Assembly (NCBI RefSeq): GCF_001908235.1
Contig: NZ_LGHK01000025.1
Location: 1 to 64,000 of the forward strand
Direction of reading: 5' to 3'
DNA: 64,000 nucleotides
Source: Bradyrhizobium sp. NAS96.2
Lineage (GTDB): Bacteria; Pseudomonadota; Alphaproteobacteria; Rhizobiales; Xanthobacteraceae
The position numbers and the translations under genes are program-made. The notes below the pieces were generated by a model. That model did not search any database and was not told where the DNA came from. It saw only the letters and a list, made by a program, of their open reading frames with translations. This document shows, in pieces, positions 35,261 through 44,762 of this stretch; position 1 is the first letter of the stretch, and each line of letters begins with the position of its first letter.

Positions 35261-36211
35261 GTGATCCGCAACGTCGTCGACGAGGCGGTGCTGGCCGATC
35301 AGCTCGGGATCAATTTCATCGGGCTCGGCGAGCACCACCGGGCCGACTTTGCGATCTCCACCCCCGAGACCGTGCTGGCGGCAATCGCTGCACACACCCA
35401 AAACATCCGCCTCGGTTCGGCGGTGACCGTGTTGAGCTCGGACGATCCGATTCGCGTCTTCCAGCGCTTCGCAACCGTCGATGCGGTCTCGAACGGCCGC
35501 GCCGAGGTGATCCTCGGCCGCGGCTCGTTCACCGAGTCGTTCCCGCTGTTCGGCTTCGATCTCAGGCAATACAACGAGCTGTTCGAGGAGAAGCTCGACC
35601 TGTTCACCGAGCTCCTGAAGCAAGAGCCGGTGAGCTGGGAGGGCAAGCTGCGGCCGCCGCTCAAGGGCCAGTCGGTCTATCCGCCGGTCGAGCACGGCCG
35701 GCTGAAGACCTGGATCGGCGTCGGCGGCAGCCCCGAATCGGTGGTGCGGGCGGCGCATTACGACCTGCCGCTGATGCTCGCGATCATCGGCGGCGATCCC
35801 AAGCGCTTTGCGCCCTATGTCGATTTGCACCAGCGCGCCTACCAGCAGTTCGGCCGGACGCCGCAGCCGATCGGCGTGCATTCGCCGGGCTACGTCGCCG
35901 AGACCGACGCGCAAGCCCGCGAAGAGCTGTGGCCGGACTACAAGGTCATGCGCGACCGGATCGGCAAGGAGCGCGGCTGGCCGCCAATGAGCCGCGATGA
36001 GTTCGTCGCCGAGGCCGAGCACGGCTCGCTCTATGTCGGCGCGCCGGAAACCGTCGCCCGCAAGATCGCGGCGACCGTGAAGGCGCTCGGGGCCGCGCGC
36101 TTCCAGCTGAAATACTCGGCGGGCCCGCTGCCGCATGAGAAGCTGATGAAGAGCATCGAGCTCTATGGAAACAAGGTGGTGCCGATGGTGCGCGACATGC
36201 TCGCCGCGTGA
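35261..36211 (+). CDS. LLM-class flavin-dependent oxidoreductase, 5' end out of frame
   Basis: A luciferase-like monooxygenase (F420/FMN-type TIM barrel). From GTG 35261, 316 residues cover GLGEHHRADFAISTPETVLA, GSAVTVLSSDDPIRVFQRFA, RGSFTESFPLFGFDL and GSLYVGAPETVARKI. Homology continues upstream in the same frame (DTFGDVTKDAAGAPLSHAQ, from 35204), but no start codon exists there. A GTG at 35179 opens M-E-T-L-R-F in the frame one base off and stops at once; removing one base near 35195-35200 would join them as METLRFGPDTFGD. So the gene has a one-base frameshift in its first ten codons (mutation or sequence error), or it uses the later GTG and lacks strand beta-1. Co-directional with the GST gene. 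Confidence 0.78.
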   Translation: MIRNVVDEAVLADQLGINFIGLGEHHRADFAISTPETVLAAIAAHTQNIRLGSAVTVLSSDDPIRVFQRFATVDAVSNGRAEVILGRGSFTESFPLFGFDLRQYNELFEEKLDLFTELLKQEPVSWEGKLRPPLKGQSVYPPVEHGRLKTWIGVGGSPESVVRAAHYDLPLMLAIIGGDPKRFAPYVDLHQRAYQQFGRTPQPIGVHSPGYVAETDAQAREELWPDYKVMRDRIGKERGWPPMSRDEFVAEAEHGSLYVGAPETVARKIAATVKALGAARFQLKYSAGPLPHEKLMKSIELYGNKVVPMVRDMLAA

Positions 36212-36240
36212 CGCACGAGAGCCGCCCGCACAAAGCAAAA

Positions 36241-36264
36241 CCCCCGGCGTTTTGGCGCCGGGGG
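36241..36264. terminator. Bidirectional intrinsic terminator
   Basis: A perfect 9-bp stem CCCCCGGCG / CGCCGGGGG with a 6-nt loop. On the minus strand it is followed by TTTTGCTTTG, making it a good terminator for the porin gene. On the plus strand TCTGTTAG follows, so termination of the LLM gene would be weaker. Confidence 0.85.
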
Positions 36265-36294
36265 TCTGTTAGTCGGCTATCAGATCAACCGGTA

Positions 36295-37845
36295 TTACCA
36301 GTTGCGCTGAGCGCGGAGCAGCAAGGTCACAGTGTTCTGGTCCTTCAGCTCGTAGAGAGCAGCAGGCTTGCCGATCGCGGCGCTGGGCGCCGACACCGTA
36401 CCAGCATACTTCTGATCCAGATGGGTGTAGGTCAGGTCTGCCGTGAAGGTCAGGTTCTTGACCGGGGTCCACTGGGTCTGGGTACCAATCTGCGCGATAT
36501 TGTAGTCGGGGTTGCAGGTGGTGATCGCGCCGCCCAGAGCATTGAGGGTGGTCCGAACCGAACCGCCAACGCCGCCGACGCCGCAGAGCAGGGTCTTAGC
36601 CGTATCGTTGTAGGTGATACCGGCATAAGCACCGTAGATCGAAGTGTTCCAGTAGGGGTTCCAGTTGTGCACGTAGGCACCGCGGAAGCCCCAGGTCGTG
36701 ACCAGCTGCTGCCCAGTGTTCACGCCACCGATAGCACCGAACACGCTGTCAGGAGCAACGCCGATACCAATGCTCTGGTAGGCGCCCGGCAGACCGGTTC
36801 CACCATAGATGGTGTTCGCACCAGCCGAACCAGCGAGGTCCTGGATGTTGTAGCGCGTCGCACCGTTGGTGTAGACGCCCTGCACGTTGATGGTGTCGCC
36901 AGGTCCGGTCGGAATGTTCTTGATCGACAAGGCCAACTGACCAGCCCAGCCCCACTTGTCGTCCGGATGACCGGTCAACTCAGTGCCGCCGTAGTAGGCC
37001 GCGTGGTTGTCATGCGCCGCGAACGACGCCTGGAACAGACCCCAAGCCTGGTCGACGCGCAGCATCGCGACGAGGTCCGGAGCAATCGTACCAGCGTAAT
37101 CGCTGGTGCCGTAAGCGCCACCCGCGAGGGTGTTGTTCACGCCAGCCTGGTAGTAGGCCGTCTGATCCTGAGCCGACAGAGACAAAGACACGCCGTTGCC
37201 GAACTGAGCGGTGTAGGTGAACTGGTTCACGCCAGTGATCGTACCGCCGCCGCCGACGAGACCGTCGAAGTTGTTGCCCGGATAGTTGGCCCACGGAGCC
37301 GAGAACTGCGAGACCGCCTTACCCATGGTGAAGCCGGCGAACTGGATGAAGGCGTAGTAGACGCCAACCGTACCGCCAGCAACCGCACCGGAGTTCGCGT
37401 TGTTCGGGGCCTGAACCGCGCCAATCGGGGAGTAAACGGTCGCGCCGTTGCCCTGGCCAGCGTAGGTGTCCGACGTCCACGAGAACGTCGCATCGAAGAA
37501 GGTACGGACGACACCGTATTCGGTCGCCGTACGCGTATCGATGTTCAAGTCTTCACGAGAGCGCCAGGTGTAGCCGTTGGTGAACCGGTTGTTCGCACCG
37601 CCGGCACCCGAGGTGTTGCCGGTGTGATCCGAGTTCGAGTTCACGACGACGTCGGCGCGCAGGTAGCCGCCGAGCTTGATGCAGGTATCGGTGCCCGGGA
37701 TGTAGTAGAAACCGGGACCATACAGGGAGCAAACCTTCACGTACTCGACCGCTTTGGCCTTGACGGGAAGATCGGCCGCCTGAGCTCCGCCGACCGCGAC
37801 GAGTGCCGCCGCCGAGCCGAGGATAAGGCTCTTAACCATCTTCAT
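36295..37845 (-). CDS. Bradyrhizobium-type outer-membrane porin
   Basis: A 516-residue trimeric-type beta-barrel porin. The signal peptide is MKMVKSLILGSAAALVAVGG, with cleavage after AQA. The mature N-terminus DLPVKAKAVEYVKVCSLYG, then GFYYIPGTDTCIKLGGYLRAD, is the hallmark of porins from Bradyrhizobium and relatives, including the paired cysteines (C38, C52) of the N-terminal strand. Alternating aromatic strands run through to the final NTVTLLLRAQRNW; although the last residue is Trp rather than Phe, the terminal strand is intact. GGAGGT precedes the ATG. It serves as a general diffusion channel. A strong terminator follows. Confidence 0.95.
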   Translation of the reverse strand: MKMVKSLILGSAAALVAVGGAQAADLPVKAKAVEYVKVCSLYGPGFYYIPGTDTCIKLGGYLRADVVVNSNSDHTGNTSGAGGANNRFTNGYTWRSREDLNIDTRTATEYGVVRTFFDATFSWTSDTYAGQGNGATVYSPIGAVQAPNNANSGAVAGGTVGVYYAFIQFAGFTMGKAVSQFSAPWANYPGNNFDGLVGGGGTITGVNQFTYTAQFGNGVSLSLSAQDQTAYYQAGVNNTLAGGAYGTSDYAGTIAPDLVAMLRVDQAWGLFQASFAAHDNHAAYYGGTELTGHPDDKWGWAGQLALSIKNIPTGPGDTINVQGVYTNGATRYNIQDLAGSAGANTIYGGTGLPGAYQSIGIGVAPDSVFGAIGGVNTGQQLVTTWGFRGAYVHNWNPYWNTSIYGAYAGITYNDTAKTLLCGVGGVGGSVRTTLNALGGAITTCNPDYNIAQIGTQTQWTPVKNLTFTADLTYTHLDQKYAGTVSAPSAAIGKPAALYELKDQNTVTLLLRAQRNW

Positions 37846-38675
37846 GTTAAACCTCCAAGTTGCTCTATCTCAGGGAAGGTTCCGGATCCGCCGGGTAAAC
37901 ACCCTCAGGTTGGTTCCCTTTGTCCCTTAAATCCCCGCTCAGTCGCTTCGCGCCTTCGGACACACCCGCATGAACGCGAGGGACTTAAGCGAACCACCTA
38001 GAACGGGACGACCTCGGGATGCCCCCCTCCGTCGCAGTTCCATATGAGACAGAAGCCCCCCGATCACGCAACAAAAGACCGCTTGCCATGGCAGGAGTTG
38101 CGGCTGTTTTCGGGCAAATGTTGCACAAATATCACGGGCATTTGAACTGCAGCACCTCAACAAGCCATTGAAATTTAATAAGAATATTTAAGATACTGCT
38201 GGCGGGCGCAAATTTGGGCAACACCGGGCGGAACGGTGTGCAAAACGCGTAGTCCTACGGAGCAAGCGAAAATTGGAGCCCGCTTTGGCGGTACTGATTC
38301 CGGCCCCGGGCACGATATTTCGGCCCAAAAATACCGGTATCTGAACGACATAGCCCGCCCTGGATACCGTCGAGTCGGGCCTGGAAGGGGGCTTTCCGAT
38401 GGCTCGGAGCAGGCCGAAGGACGGCGGACGGACCGCTTTAGGTCTGCAGTACCGGCACTACATGTCACGGCGATGTCAGTGCACCGGATCAGTCGATTTG
38501 TTCTCCGCAGCAGCTGCGCGATGAAATATCTCCACTGCGCGCGTGACGCAGTCACACGGCGCGATGCAGTCGGATGCAGTCACAAGACTCGTGTCTGACG
38601 AGAGCTGGTAAGCGCTGTGAAGCAACGGGGCGTGTGACCCAGCCCACGAAGGCGGTGCCGAGAGTGACGTCGCAC
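37846..38675. other. 830-bp intergenic region upstream of the porin
   Basis: I see no convincing gene. It holds the porin ribosome site next to 37846 and, farther out, a lower-GC patch (about 38165-38200, with TTTAATAAGAATATTTAAG) that may contain a promoter. Short open frames on both strands lack ribosome sites and coding character. The length suggests a long porin 5' leader or an unrecognised small RNA; neither can be shown from sequence alone. Confidence 0.5.
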
Positions 38676-41600
38676 TCACTCGTCCAGAATATCCAGCAGG
38701 TCGTTGATCCGCTCGAAAGGCGGCTCGTGTGTCCGATCTGAGTAAAAGACGCGATCGCCGTCGCGTTGTAGCGATCGTGCTCTGGATTTCGGCAGCCTCC
38801 CCGGGAGGAACGTCGCTGCGACGGCCTCCGGCCCGACATCGAGCCTCACGATGCCTCGCCGCTTGCAATCGATCCTGAGCCTTGCCGCCGCGAAGAAGTC
38901 CCGACCCGCCGGCGGCAGCCTGCCGAAACGGCGCGAGGTCTCTTCCTCCAGATCTTCCAGATCGTCTTCATTCCGGCACCTGGCGACGCGGCCATAAATT
39001 TCAAGGCGCATCGATTCCGACTGCACGTAACTCCTTGGCAAGAGATCCGCGAGCGGAAGGTTGAGGTCGGGCACCCACAGATCGGCGGACCGATCGTTGG
39101 TCTTCTCCGAAGCCTGCTTCAGAAGGTGGTTATAGAGCACCGGTCCGAACACCTGCACGTGGCCGGATTGCCGCTCGGACAACAGGTCTCCGGCACCTCT
39201 GAGGTCCAGATCACGCTCGCTGATCGCAAAACCTGCGCCCGGTCTGCTGAACTCCTCCAGAACGGCCAACCGCTTGCCGGATTGCTCCGAGTTCGTTTCG
39301 GTCAGCATGTACGCGAAGGCGCGCGTTCCACCGCGTCCCACCCGTCCCCTCAGCTGGTGAAGCTGTGCCAGACCGAACTTTTCCGGCCAACAGACCACGA
39401 TGGTGTTCGCCCGCGGAATATCGAGACCGCTTTCCACGATGTTGGTCGCCAACAGGACGTCGGCCTCGCCCTCGACGAAGCTCATCATGCGATCGTCAAG
39501 TTCCTCGGCAGGCAGCCTGCCATGCAGGCAAACGATGCGGAGCTCCGGGGCGACCGCCTGCACGCGCGCCAGCAGCGGATCGAGATCCTGGATGCGCGGA
39601 CAGATCAGGAAGCTCTGCCCGTGACGTCGCTGCTCGCGCAGCAATGCCGCTGCAATGGCAGCGTCCGACAATGGCGCGATCTTGGTCACGACCGGCAGGC
39701 GATGCACCGGCGGGGATGCGATCACGCTGAGATCCCTGAATCCCGCAAGACCTGCCGCAAGCGTGCGCGGGATCGGCGTGGCGCTCATCCAGAGCGTATG
39801 GACACCCTTCGCCAGACCCGAGAGCTTCGCCTTCTCCGCTGCCCCGAAATGCTGCTCCTCGTCGACGATGACCAGGCTCAGCCTGGCGAATTTGACGTCC
39901 TTCGATGCGATCGCCTGCGTGCCGACCACGACCTTCATCTTGCCGCTTCGCAGGCTCTCCTTCGTCTCCCGCATTTCCTGCGCCGATGTCGCGCGCGACA
40001 GGCTTCCCACCTCGATGCCGAGCGGCGCAAACCGCTTGCGGAACGTCGCGACGTGTTGCCTTGCCAGAACAGTGGTCGGCACAACGATGGCAACCTGTTT
40101 GCCCGACAGCGCAACGGCCGCCGCCGCGCGCAGGGCGACCTCGGTCTTGCCAAATCCGACATCGCCGCACACGACCCGGTCCATCGGATGACCCGACGCG
40201 AGATCGTCGAGCACGTCCCGGATCGCCTTCGCCTGGTCGACCGTCGTGAAATACGGAAAGCGCGCGACGAACCGCTCATATGCGGGACCGGGAGCGACCA
40301 GCTTGGGCGCGCGCCGGCGACGCCGCTGCGCGATATGTTTGGCAAGCGCCTTGGCGGCGATCTGGATTTCGTGCTCCGCCTTGGTCCGTCGCGCCCACCA
40401 TGTGCTGCCGTCGGCCCTGTCCAATGTCAGCCTGCCGAGTTCAGCCGCATAGGGCCAGATCAGTGCAAGGTCGGCGGGCGGAACCAGCACGGCGTCATCG
40501 CCGGCAAATGCCAGCCTGATCATCTCGCGGGACGATCCCTTCCCCATGTCGAGGGTCTGCAAGCCGTCGAGCTCGGCGAGGCCGCGCTGCAGATGAACGA
40601 CGACCGCGCCCCGCTCCGGCACGTCGGGATGATCGAACGCCGCACTCCAGGCTCTGGCCATCGGCTGCGGATGATGGGCCCGGCTGCCGAGCACATCGGT
40701 TGCCGTCACCACGACAAGCGGCTTGCGGCCTGAACCGATGAAGCCGGTGTCGAAGTCTGCCAACAGCGCGGCCTCGCCGCCCCGCCCCTTTGCCGCCTCG
40801 CTCCAGTCGGTGAAGCGCTCCGCCTTGATCCCGCCCATGCGCTCCATCGTGCGCAGGTCGTCCTCAACAGCTGCAACGAGCAGCAGCCGCGATCCGGCGC
40901 GCTCCGTGTCGGCGACAAAGGCGCGGAGCGCTTTCCGCGACGAAGCGACCTTCGAGAAATCAGGTGTCGGGATGAAAGCCGCCTTTCGCGGCAGCACGCT
41001 CATGCGCTTGGTCAGCCGCTTCCAGTCAGCGGGCGCAAAATACTCGCGCTCCGTTTCCCTGCGGCCGGCCGCTTCCTTGATCGTGCTCAGCCAGCTGTCG
41101 GCGTGAGCGGACACGCCGGCGTCCGCGATCCAGCGCGCGCGATCACAATAGTCCGGCAGCGCCGCGCGCTGCGCCCTTTTGCCTCCCAGCGCGATCCGCT
41201 CCGACATCGGATCGATCAACAGCTCCTGCGTGTCGAAGACGACGTCGTGTTCGTCGGGATCGACGCCAGCAATCCTGCGGATCACTCCGCCGGAATGCTC
41301 GATCCTGAACGGCCCAAGGGCGCCGGCCGGAAACACCTCGAACGTCATGCCGTGGAACAGGACGCTTCCCGGATAATCCGCCTCTTCGTCGAGATCGTAT
41401 CCGAGCGCCTCCAGGCGATCCTTGAGATCCTGCTCGGAATAGCGCGCCCCGACCTTCAAGCTGATGCTGAGGCGGCTCCAGCTCGCGGGCAACGGCAACC
41501 GCTCCATGACCGCCTCGGCCGTCGACACCAGGAAGACGGGCCTCTTGCTCTTCGCAAGACGCCGCAACACCGAACTCCGCCTGCCCGCGATCTCGCGCGA

Positions 41601-41876
41601 CGGCTCCAGTCCGTCAAACGGCAAGGTATTCAGCCGCGGAAACACCAGCACCTCCAGCGAAGGATCGAGCGAATGCAGCACGCTGCCGAGGCGCTCGGCC
41701 CTGTTCTCGCTCTCCGCAAGGAACACGATGCCGTCGCGGCCGGACTTCTTCCATTGCTCGAGGAGATGCAGCGCCAACATGCCGAGGGGCGAGGAAGATG
41801 AGATCCCGGAACGCGCCAATCCCTTGCTGTTCTTCTTCGCGCCAGCAGCAGCGCGGGCCTTCTTGGTATTCGCCAC
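38676..41876 (-). CDS. Mfd-like transcription-repair coupling helicase (probable paralogue)
   Basis: A 1066-residue protein with Mfd architecture: a UvrB-like N-terminal region, an RNA-polymerase-interacting-like domain (GAVVVHLQRGLAELDGLQTL, about 430-480, replacing the usual VVHxxHGIGxxxGL), then a superfamily 2 translocase with Walker A GDVGFGKTEVAL (about 568), DEEQHFG (about 669), MSATPIPRTL, and C-terminal motifs ATNIVESGLDIPRANT and QLRGRVGRG. A TRCF domain ends it. It is about 100 residues shorter than typical Mfd and the polymerase-binding region is divergent, so it may be a second copy with altered partners. GTG start. The 3' region is followed by the porin leader. Confidence 0.85.
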   Translation of the reverse strand: MANTKKARAAAGAKKNSKGLARSGISSSSPLGMLALHLLEQWKKSGRDGIVFLAESENRAERLGSVLHSLDPSLEVLVFPRLNTLPFDGLEPSREIAGRRSSVLRRLAKSKRPVFLVSTAEAVMERLPLPASWSRLSISLKVGARYSEQDLKDRLEALGYDLDEEADYPGSVLFHGMTFEVFPAGALGPFRIEHSGGVIRRIAGVDPDEHDVVFDTQELLIDPMSERIALGGKRAQRAALPDYCDRARWIADAGVSAHADSWLSTIKEAAGRRETEREYFAPADWKRLTKRMSVLPRKAAFIPTPDFSKVASSRKALRAFVADTERAGSRLLLVAAVEDDLRTMERMGGIKAERFTDWSEAAKGRGGEAALLADFDTGFIGSGRKPLVVVTATDVLGSRAHHPQPMARAWSAAFDHPDVPERGAVVVHLQRGLAELDGLQTLDMGKGSSREMIRLAFAGDDAVLVPPADLALIWPYAAELGRLTLDRADGSTWWARRTKAEHEIQIAAKALAKHIAQRRRRRAPKLVAPGPAYERFVARFPYFTTVDQAKAIRDVLDDLASGHPMDRVVCGDVGFGKTEVALRAAAAVALSGKQVAIVVPTTVLARQHVATFRKRFAPLGIEVGSLSRATSAQEMRETKESLRSGKMKVVVGTQAIASKDVKFARLSLVIVDEEQHFGAAEKAKLSGLAKGVHTLWMSATPIPRTLAAGLAGFRDLSVIASPPVHRLPVVTKIAPLSDAAIAAALLREQRRHGQSFLICPRIQDLDPLLARVQAVAPELRIVCLHGRLPAEELDDRMMSFVEGEADVLLATNIVESGLDIPRANTIVVCWPEKFGLAQLHQLRGRVGRGGTRAFAYMLTETNSEQSGKRLAVLEEFSRPGAGFAISERDLDLRGAGDLLSERQSGHVQVFGPVLYNHLLKQASEKTNDRSADLWVPDLNLPLADLLPRSYVQSESMRLEIYGRVARCRNEDDLEDLEEETSRRFGRLPPAGRDFFAAARLRIDCKRRGIVRLDVGPEAVAATFLPGRLPKSRARSLQRDGDRVFYSDRTHEPPFERINDLLDILDE

Positions 41877-42235
41877 GTCAAATCCATCGTTATTTCGTGA
41901 GAGCGATCGCCTGGTGACAAGCGACCGCAGGCCGCCGGCGCCCCCCGACGCATGCAGCCCGCGCCCTCATTACAGTCTCGCACGCGCGTTGAACAGCCGC
42001 GGGCTGGGGATCAATTGCGGCAACGGAGATGTCTCGCGCGCGGTGCCAGCCGCTTTGTAGTCCAGCCTCTGCATCGGATCGCGTCACGAGAGAGGTCGCG
42101 GCGGACGCGCACGAAAAAATCATCGCAAACCAGCTGCGCATCGCGTCGCGTAGAGATGTCTTACAGTTACAAGCTCTGCGTGTAGGTGTCGATATCCGGA
42201 CAATCAACGCTCGGCGAACAATCGGGAGCACAGCA
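41877..42235. other. Divergent intergenic region, Mfd-like gene / first binding protein
   Basis: 359 bp between two divergent genes with no supported ORF. It must hold both promoters; I cannot pick clear -35/-10 pairs. GGGAG (42224-42228) is the ribosome site of the downstream gene. I looked for a rhizobial Pho box (paired CTGTCAT repeats 11 bp apart) and found none that fits. Confidence 0.5.
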
Positions 42236-44218
42236 GTGAGAAAGCAAACGTTTTCGGGGCATCTGCGCGGCACGACCTCGATCCTGGCCATATCCGCGGC
42301 AACCCTTCTCGCATCGTCGGGCGCGAGGCCCGCGAATGCGCAGATTCCCATAGCGACCGGCGGCATTTACGCGGGCGGCAGCACGCTTGCCTCTGGAGCC
42401 TTTCGGCAGATCTTCGACTGTTACGTGGGCGCGACGGTTGGCTCCGGCACTGCTTATCCCGACGGCTTCTCGTTCGACTCCACATTCCCAGGACCGGGCA
42501 AGTTGCCGACCACCTGCACCGTCTGGGATCCGGATGCCTTCAGGAGCGCTCCAGCTCGGGGCCTGGTGGCCGGCGTCGGCAGCGGGAACGGCATGCGCGG
42601 CTTCATCACCAACACCCCGCAGCAATGGTACAGTAGGAGGCTCATGCCGAACGCATCGGCCAACTTTCCGATCAACACGCCGCTACCGGCGATCCAACCG
42701 CCGATGATCGACCTGGCCAATCCGGGAGCTCCAGCGACGACGTTCGGCAGTTATCCCTATCCACGTATCGATATTGGCCTGTCGGAAGCGCCGATCGGTA
42801 CCACGTTGGCAGCTCTGACCACTTCGTCCATCAGCTTCAATCCGACGCAAAGTTGGACCACCACCGGCGGCGCGCTGACCCAGATCATAATGAACAGCAC
42901 CTCGACCGCATCGGTCGCCTACAGCACCACGGTCTACGGCAATCCGATCCAGATCCCGGCGTTCGAGGCCAACGTTGCGATTGCAGTCAACACCAGCACG
43001 ATGACGGTGAATTCGGCGGTCGCCGGCACGGGCACGTTGCCCGCGACCCAGGCCAACCAGGGCGCCGCCATCCAGCTCTCGACCGCGCAGATGTGCACCA
43101 TCTTCACCGGCCTGGTGACCAACTGGAACAGCACGACTCCCAACTATCTCCCGTTCCTCGACAAAACCGGCACGCAGCAGCTCGCCGCTTTTGACTACAC
43201 GAACCTCAACAGCTCGGGCACGGCGCAGGCATACTCGGTTTCGTCCCTCCCAATCCGGGTGGTGTACAACGGCGACGAAAGCGGCGAGACTTACATCCTG
43301 ACCAACTATCTCAAGGCGGTCTGCCCGCTGCTTGACACTCCAAGCGGCCTCTATGGCTACAAGTCAATCTTCAATACTACGACCCTGCCGAGCACGTCCT
43401 TCACCAATCTGATCGCGCGCATCGACGCTGTGCGTGGCCCTGGTCCATGGTCAACGAACACGACAGTGACCACAAATACGTGGATTCCCGCAATAGGAAG
43501 CGGCGGCGCGGCCGCCACGATCAGCGATGGAGTTGGCGGGGCAGGCCGCATCGGATATGTCGGCGCCAATCTGACCAGGCCTTACACCACCCAGGTGTCG
43601 GGAGCGGGCCTGAGCAATGTCGGTGCGCCGTATTCGGCCGCGCTGCAGAACGAACAACTGCGCGCTGCCGGCACCTATGTTCCGAACAATGGGGGATCGA
43701 CGTCCCTGACGTTCATCGCACCGACACCGGACGCCGCCAACGCTGCGTGGGGTGACACGAGGCTCAAGAGCCCCTCCACGACCTGGACCTGGAACGACTA
43801 CAACATCTACGCCAACGTGTACGGCACCGTCATCCAATCCGGCGTTAACGTGACCGGCCTGCCGGTGCTGCCGCTCACCAACAAGCTGAACGCATATCCG
43901 CTCAGCGGCACGACCTTCCTCAACTTGTATAGCTGCTACAACGTCCAGAGCGATCCCGACCGCGTGACCAACCTCGTCAACTTCCTGACTTGGTATTTCG
44001 CCGGCGCCGACAGCACCGATCCCAACTACGATCCCGACGTCGTTCCGGTGGTCCAAAATGCCGGCTTCCACCCGGTGCCGGTCAGCTATGCGCAGAACAT
44101 CAAGAAACAGTACTGGGGCTCCTGGGGCCCAAGTTACACCGACATCGCTGCCGCAGGCACGCCCCAGGTAGTCGGCTGCTTGAATGTAGCCAATGGAGCC
44201 AGCGGCGGCGCCAAGTAA
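42236..44218 (+). CDS. Secreted PstS-like substrate-binding protein, paralogue 1
   Basis: A 660-residue exported protein. GTG 42236 was chosen for its ribosome site and because it opens a signal peptide (RKQTFSGHLRGTTSILAISA, cleavage after ANA near 36) matching that of the paralogue at 44763. The mature part is a large type II periplasmic-binding fold related to phosphate-binding PstS/DING proteins: GGSTLASGAFRQIFDCY, PYPRIDIGLSEAPIG, QIPAFEANVAIAVNTS, IQLSTAQMCTIFTGLVTNW and YNGDESGETYILTNYL. The usual SD motif reads SE here and the Arg before the SGT-like loop is absent, so ligand binding may differ. It is about twice the length of PstS. No permease or ATPase gene adjoins it, so it is unlikely to feed an ABC importer directly. 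Confidence 0.83.
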   Translation: MRKQTFSGHLRGTTSILAISAATLLASSGARPANAQIPIATGGIYAGGSTLASGAFRQIFDCYVGATVGSGTAYPDGFSFDSTFPGPGKLPTTCTVWDPDAFRSAPARGLVAGVGSGNGMRGFITNTPQQWYSRRLMPNASANFPINTPLPAIQPPMIDLANPGAPATTFGSYPYPRIDIGLSEAPIGTTLAALTTSSISFNPTQSWTTTGGALTQIIMNSTSTASVAYSTTVYGNPIQIPAFEANVAIAVNTSTMTVNSAVAGTGTLPATQANQGAAIQLSTAQMCTIFTGLVTNWNSTTPNYLPFLDKTGTQQLAAFDYTNLNSSGTAQAYSVSSLPIRVVYNGDESGETYILTNYLKAVCPLLDTPSGLYGYKSIFNTTTLPSTSFTNLIARIDAVRGPGPWSTNTTVTTNTWIPAIGSGGAAATISDGVGGAGRIGYVGANLTRPYTTQVSGAGLSNVGAPYSAALQNEQLRAAGTYVPNNGGSTSLTFIAPTPDAANAAWGDTRLKSPSTTWTWNDYNIYANVYGTVIQSGVNVTGLPVLPLTNKLNAYPLSGTTFLNLYSCYNVQSDPDRVTNLVNFLTWYFAGADSTDPNYDPDVVPVVQNAGFHPVPVSYAQNIKKQYWGSWGPSYTDIAAAGTPQVVGCLNVANGASGGAK

Positions 44219-44762
44219 CCCAACGCACATTGCCGGCGTGCAACCCCGATTGCGGAACGCTGAGGCAGCGCGGGGTATGTGACGCGAACGGGCGTCTCGA
44301 ACGAGGCGCACGTTTCGTTGTCGACACGCCGTCGAAACTCTCACTAGCCGCGCAGCGTGCGAGCGTCGCCGAATTGCTCGTGATCGAGCCCTCGCAATCC
44401 CGCCGCACCTTTGAAGCCGGATCGTGACGCCTGCGCATCGATCCGGTGACGGCTCTGATGGGGTGAGGCGTTTCTCTTCAGAACCCACCCACGTCCGAAA
44501 AATCACCACGGGTCTCTGCGCATCGCACCCATTCAGATTGTCTTAGGGGTGTGAGCCACATCGGCGCCGATGCCGACAACGACGCGCAGGGCTGTTCGCC
44601 TTGCGCGGCGAACAGCTTCGATTGTCTTGAGACGTTCCTGCAAGGTCTTCTTCATCGCCATCCCATTCTGAAGCCATCGAACAAGACGTTCCGGACATCA
44701 CGAGGCCGTCAGGCCGTCGCGCGGCGCTGCCGTGTCACGCAACAAAAACAGGGAAGGTTATC
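44219..44762. other. 544-bp spacer between the two binding-protein genes
   Basis: No convincing gene. It contains a perfect hairpin (44591-44616) and, close to the next gene, the ribosome site GGAAGG. A short open frame (44551-44766) is without coding character. The duplication of the binding-protein gene did not leave visible similarity in this spacer. Confidence 0.5.
44591..44616. repeat. Perfect inverted repeat in the 5' region of the second binding-protein gene
   Basis: GCTGTTCGCC / GGCGAACAGC, a perfect 10-bp stem with a 6-nt loop, 147 bp before the ATG at 44763. No T tract follows (TTCGATTGTCTTG), so it is not a classical terminator; it could be an operator or an mRNA leader structure. 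Confidence 0.7.

Noticed and set aside
37939..38598. Short ORFs in the porin upstream region
   Set aside because: No ribosome sites, no coding bias and odd Cys/Arg-rich composition; treated as intergenic.
39126..40733. Long open frame antisense to the Mfd-like gene
   Set aside because: Arg/Gln/Asp-rich composition typical of the GC-rich opposite strand; the Mfd-like frame has full family motifs. Similar long antisense frames opposite hyfB, hyfF-hyfG, the kinase and the giant gene were dropped for the same reason.
41877..42235. Pho box upstream of the PstS-like genes
   Set aside because: TGTC-containing strings occur here and at 62326-62350, but no pair has the 11-bp spacing and sequence of the rhizobial Pho box; the phosphate link rests on protein similarity only.
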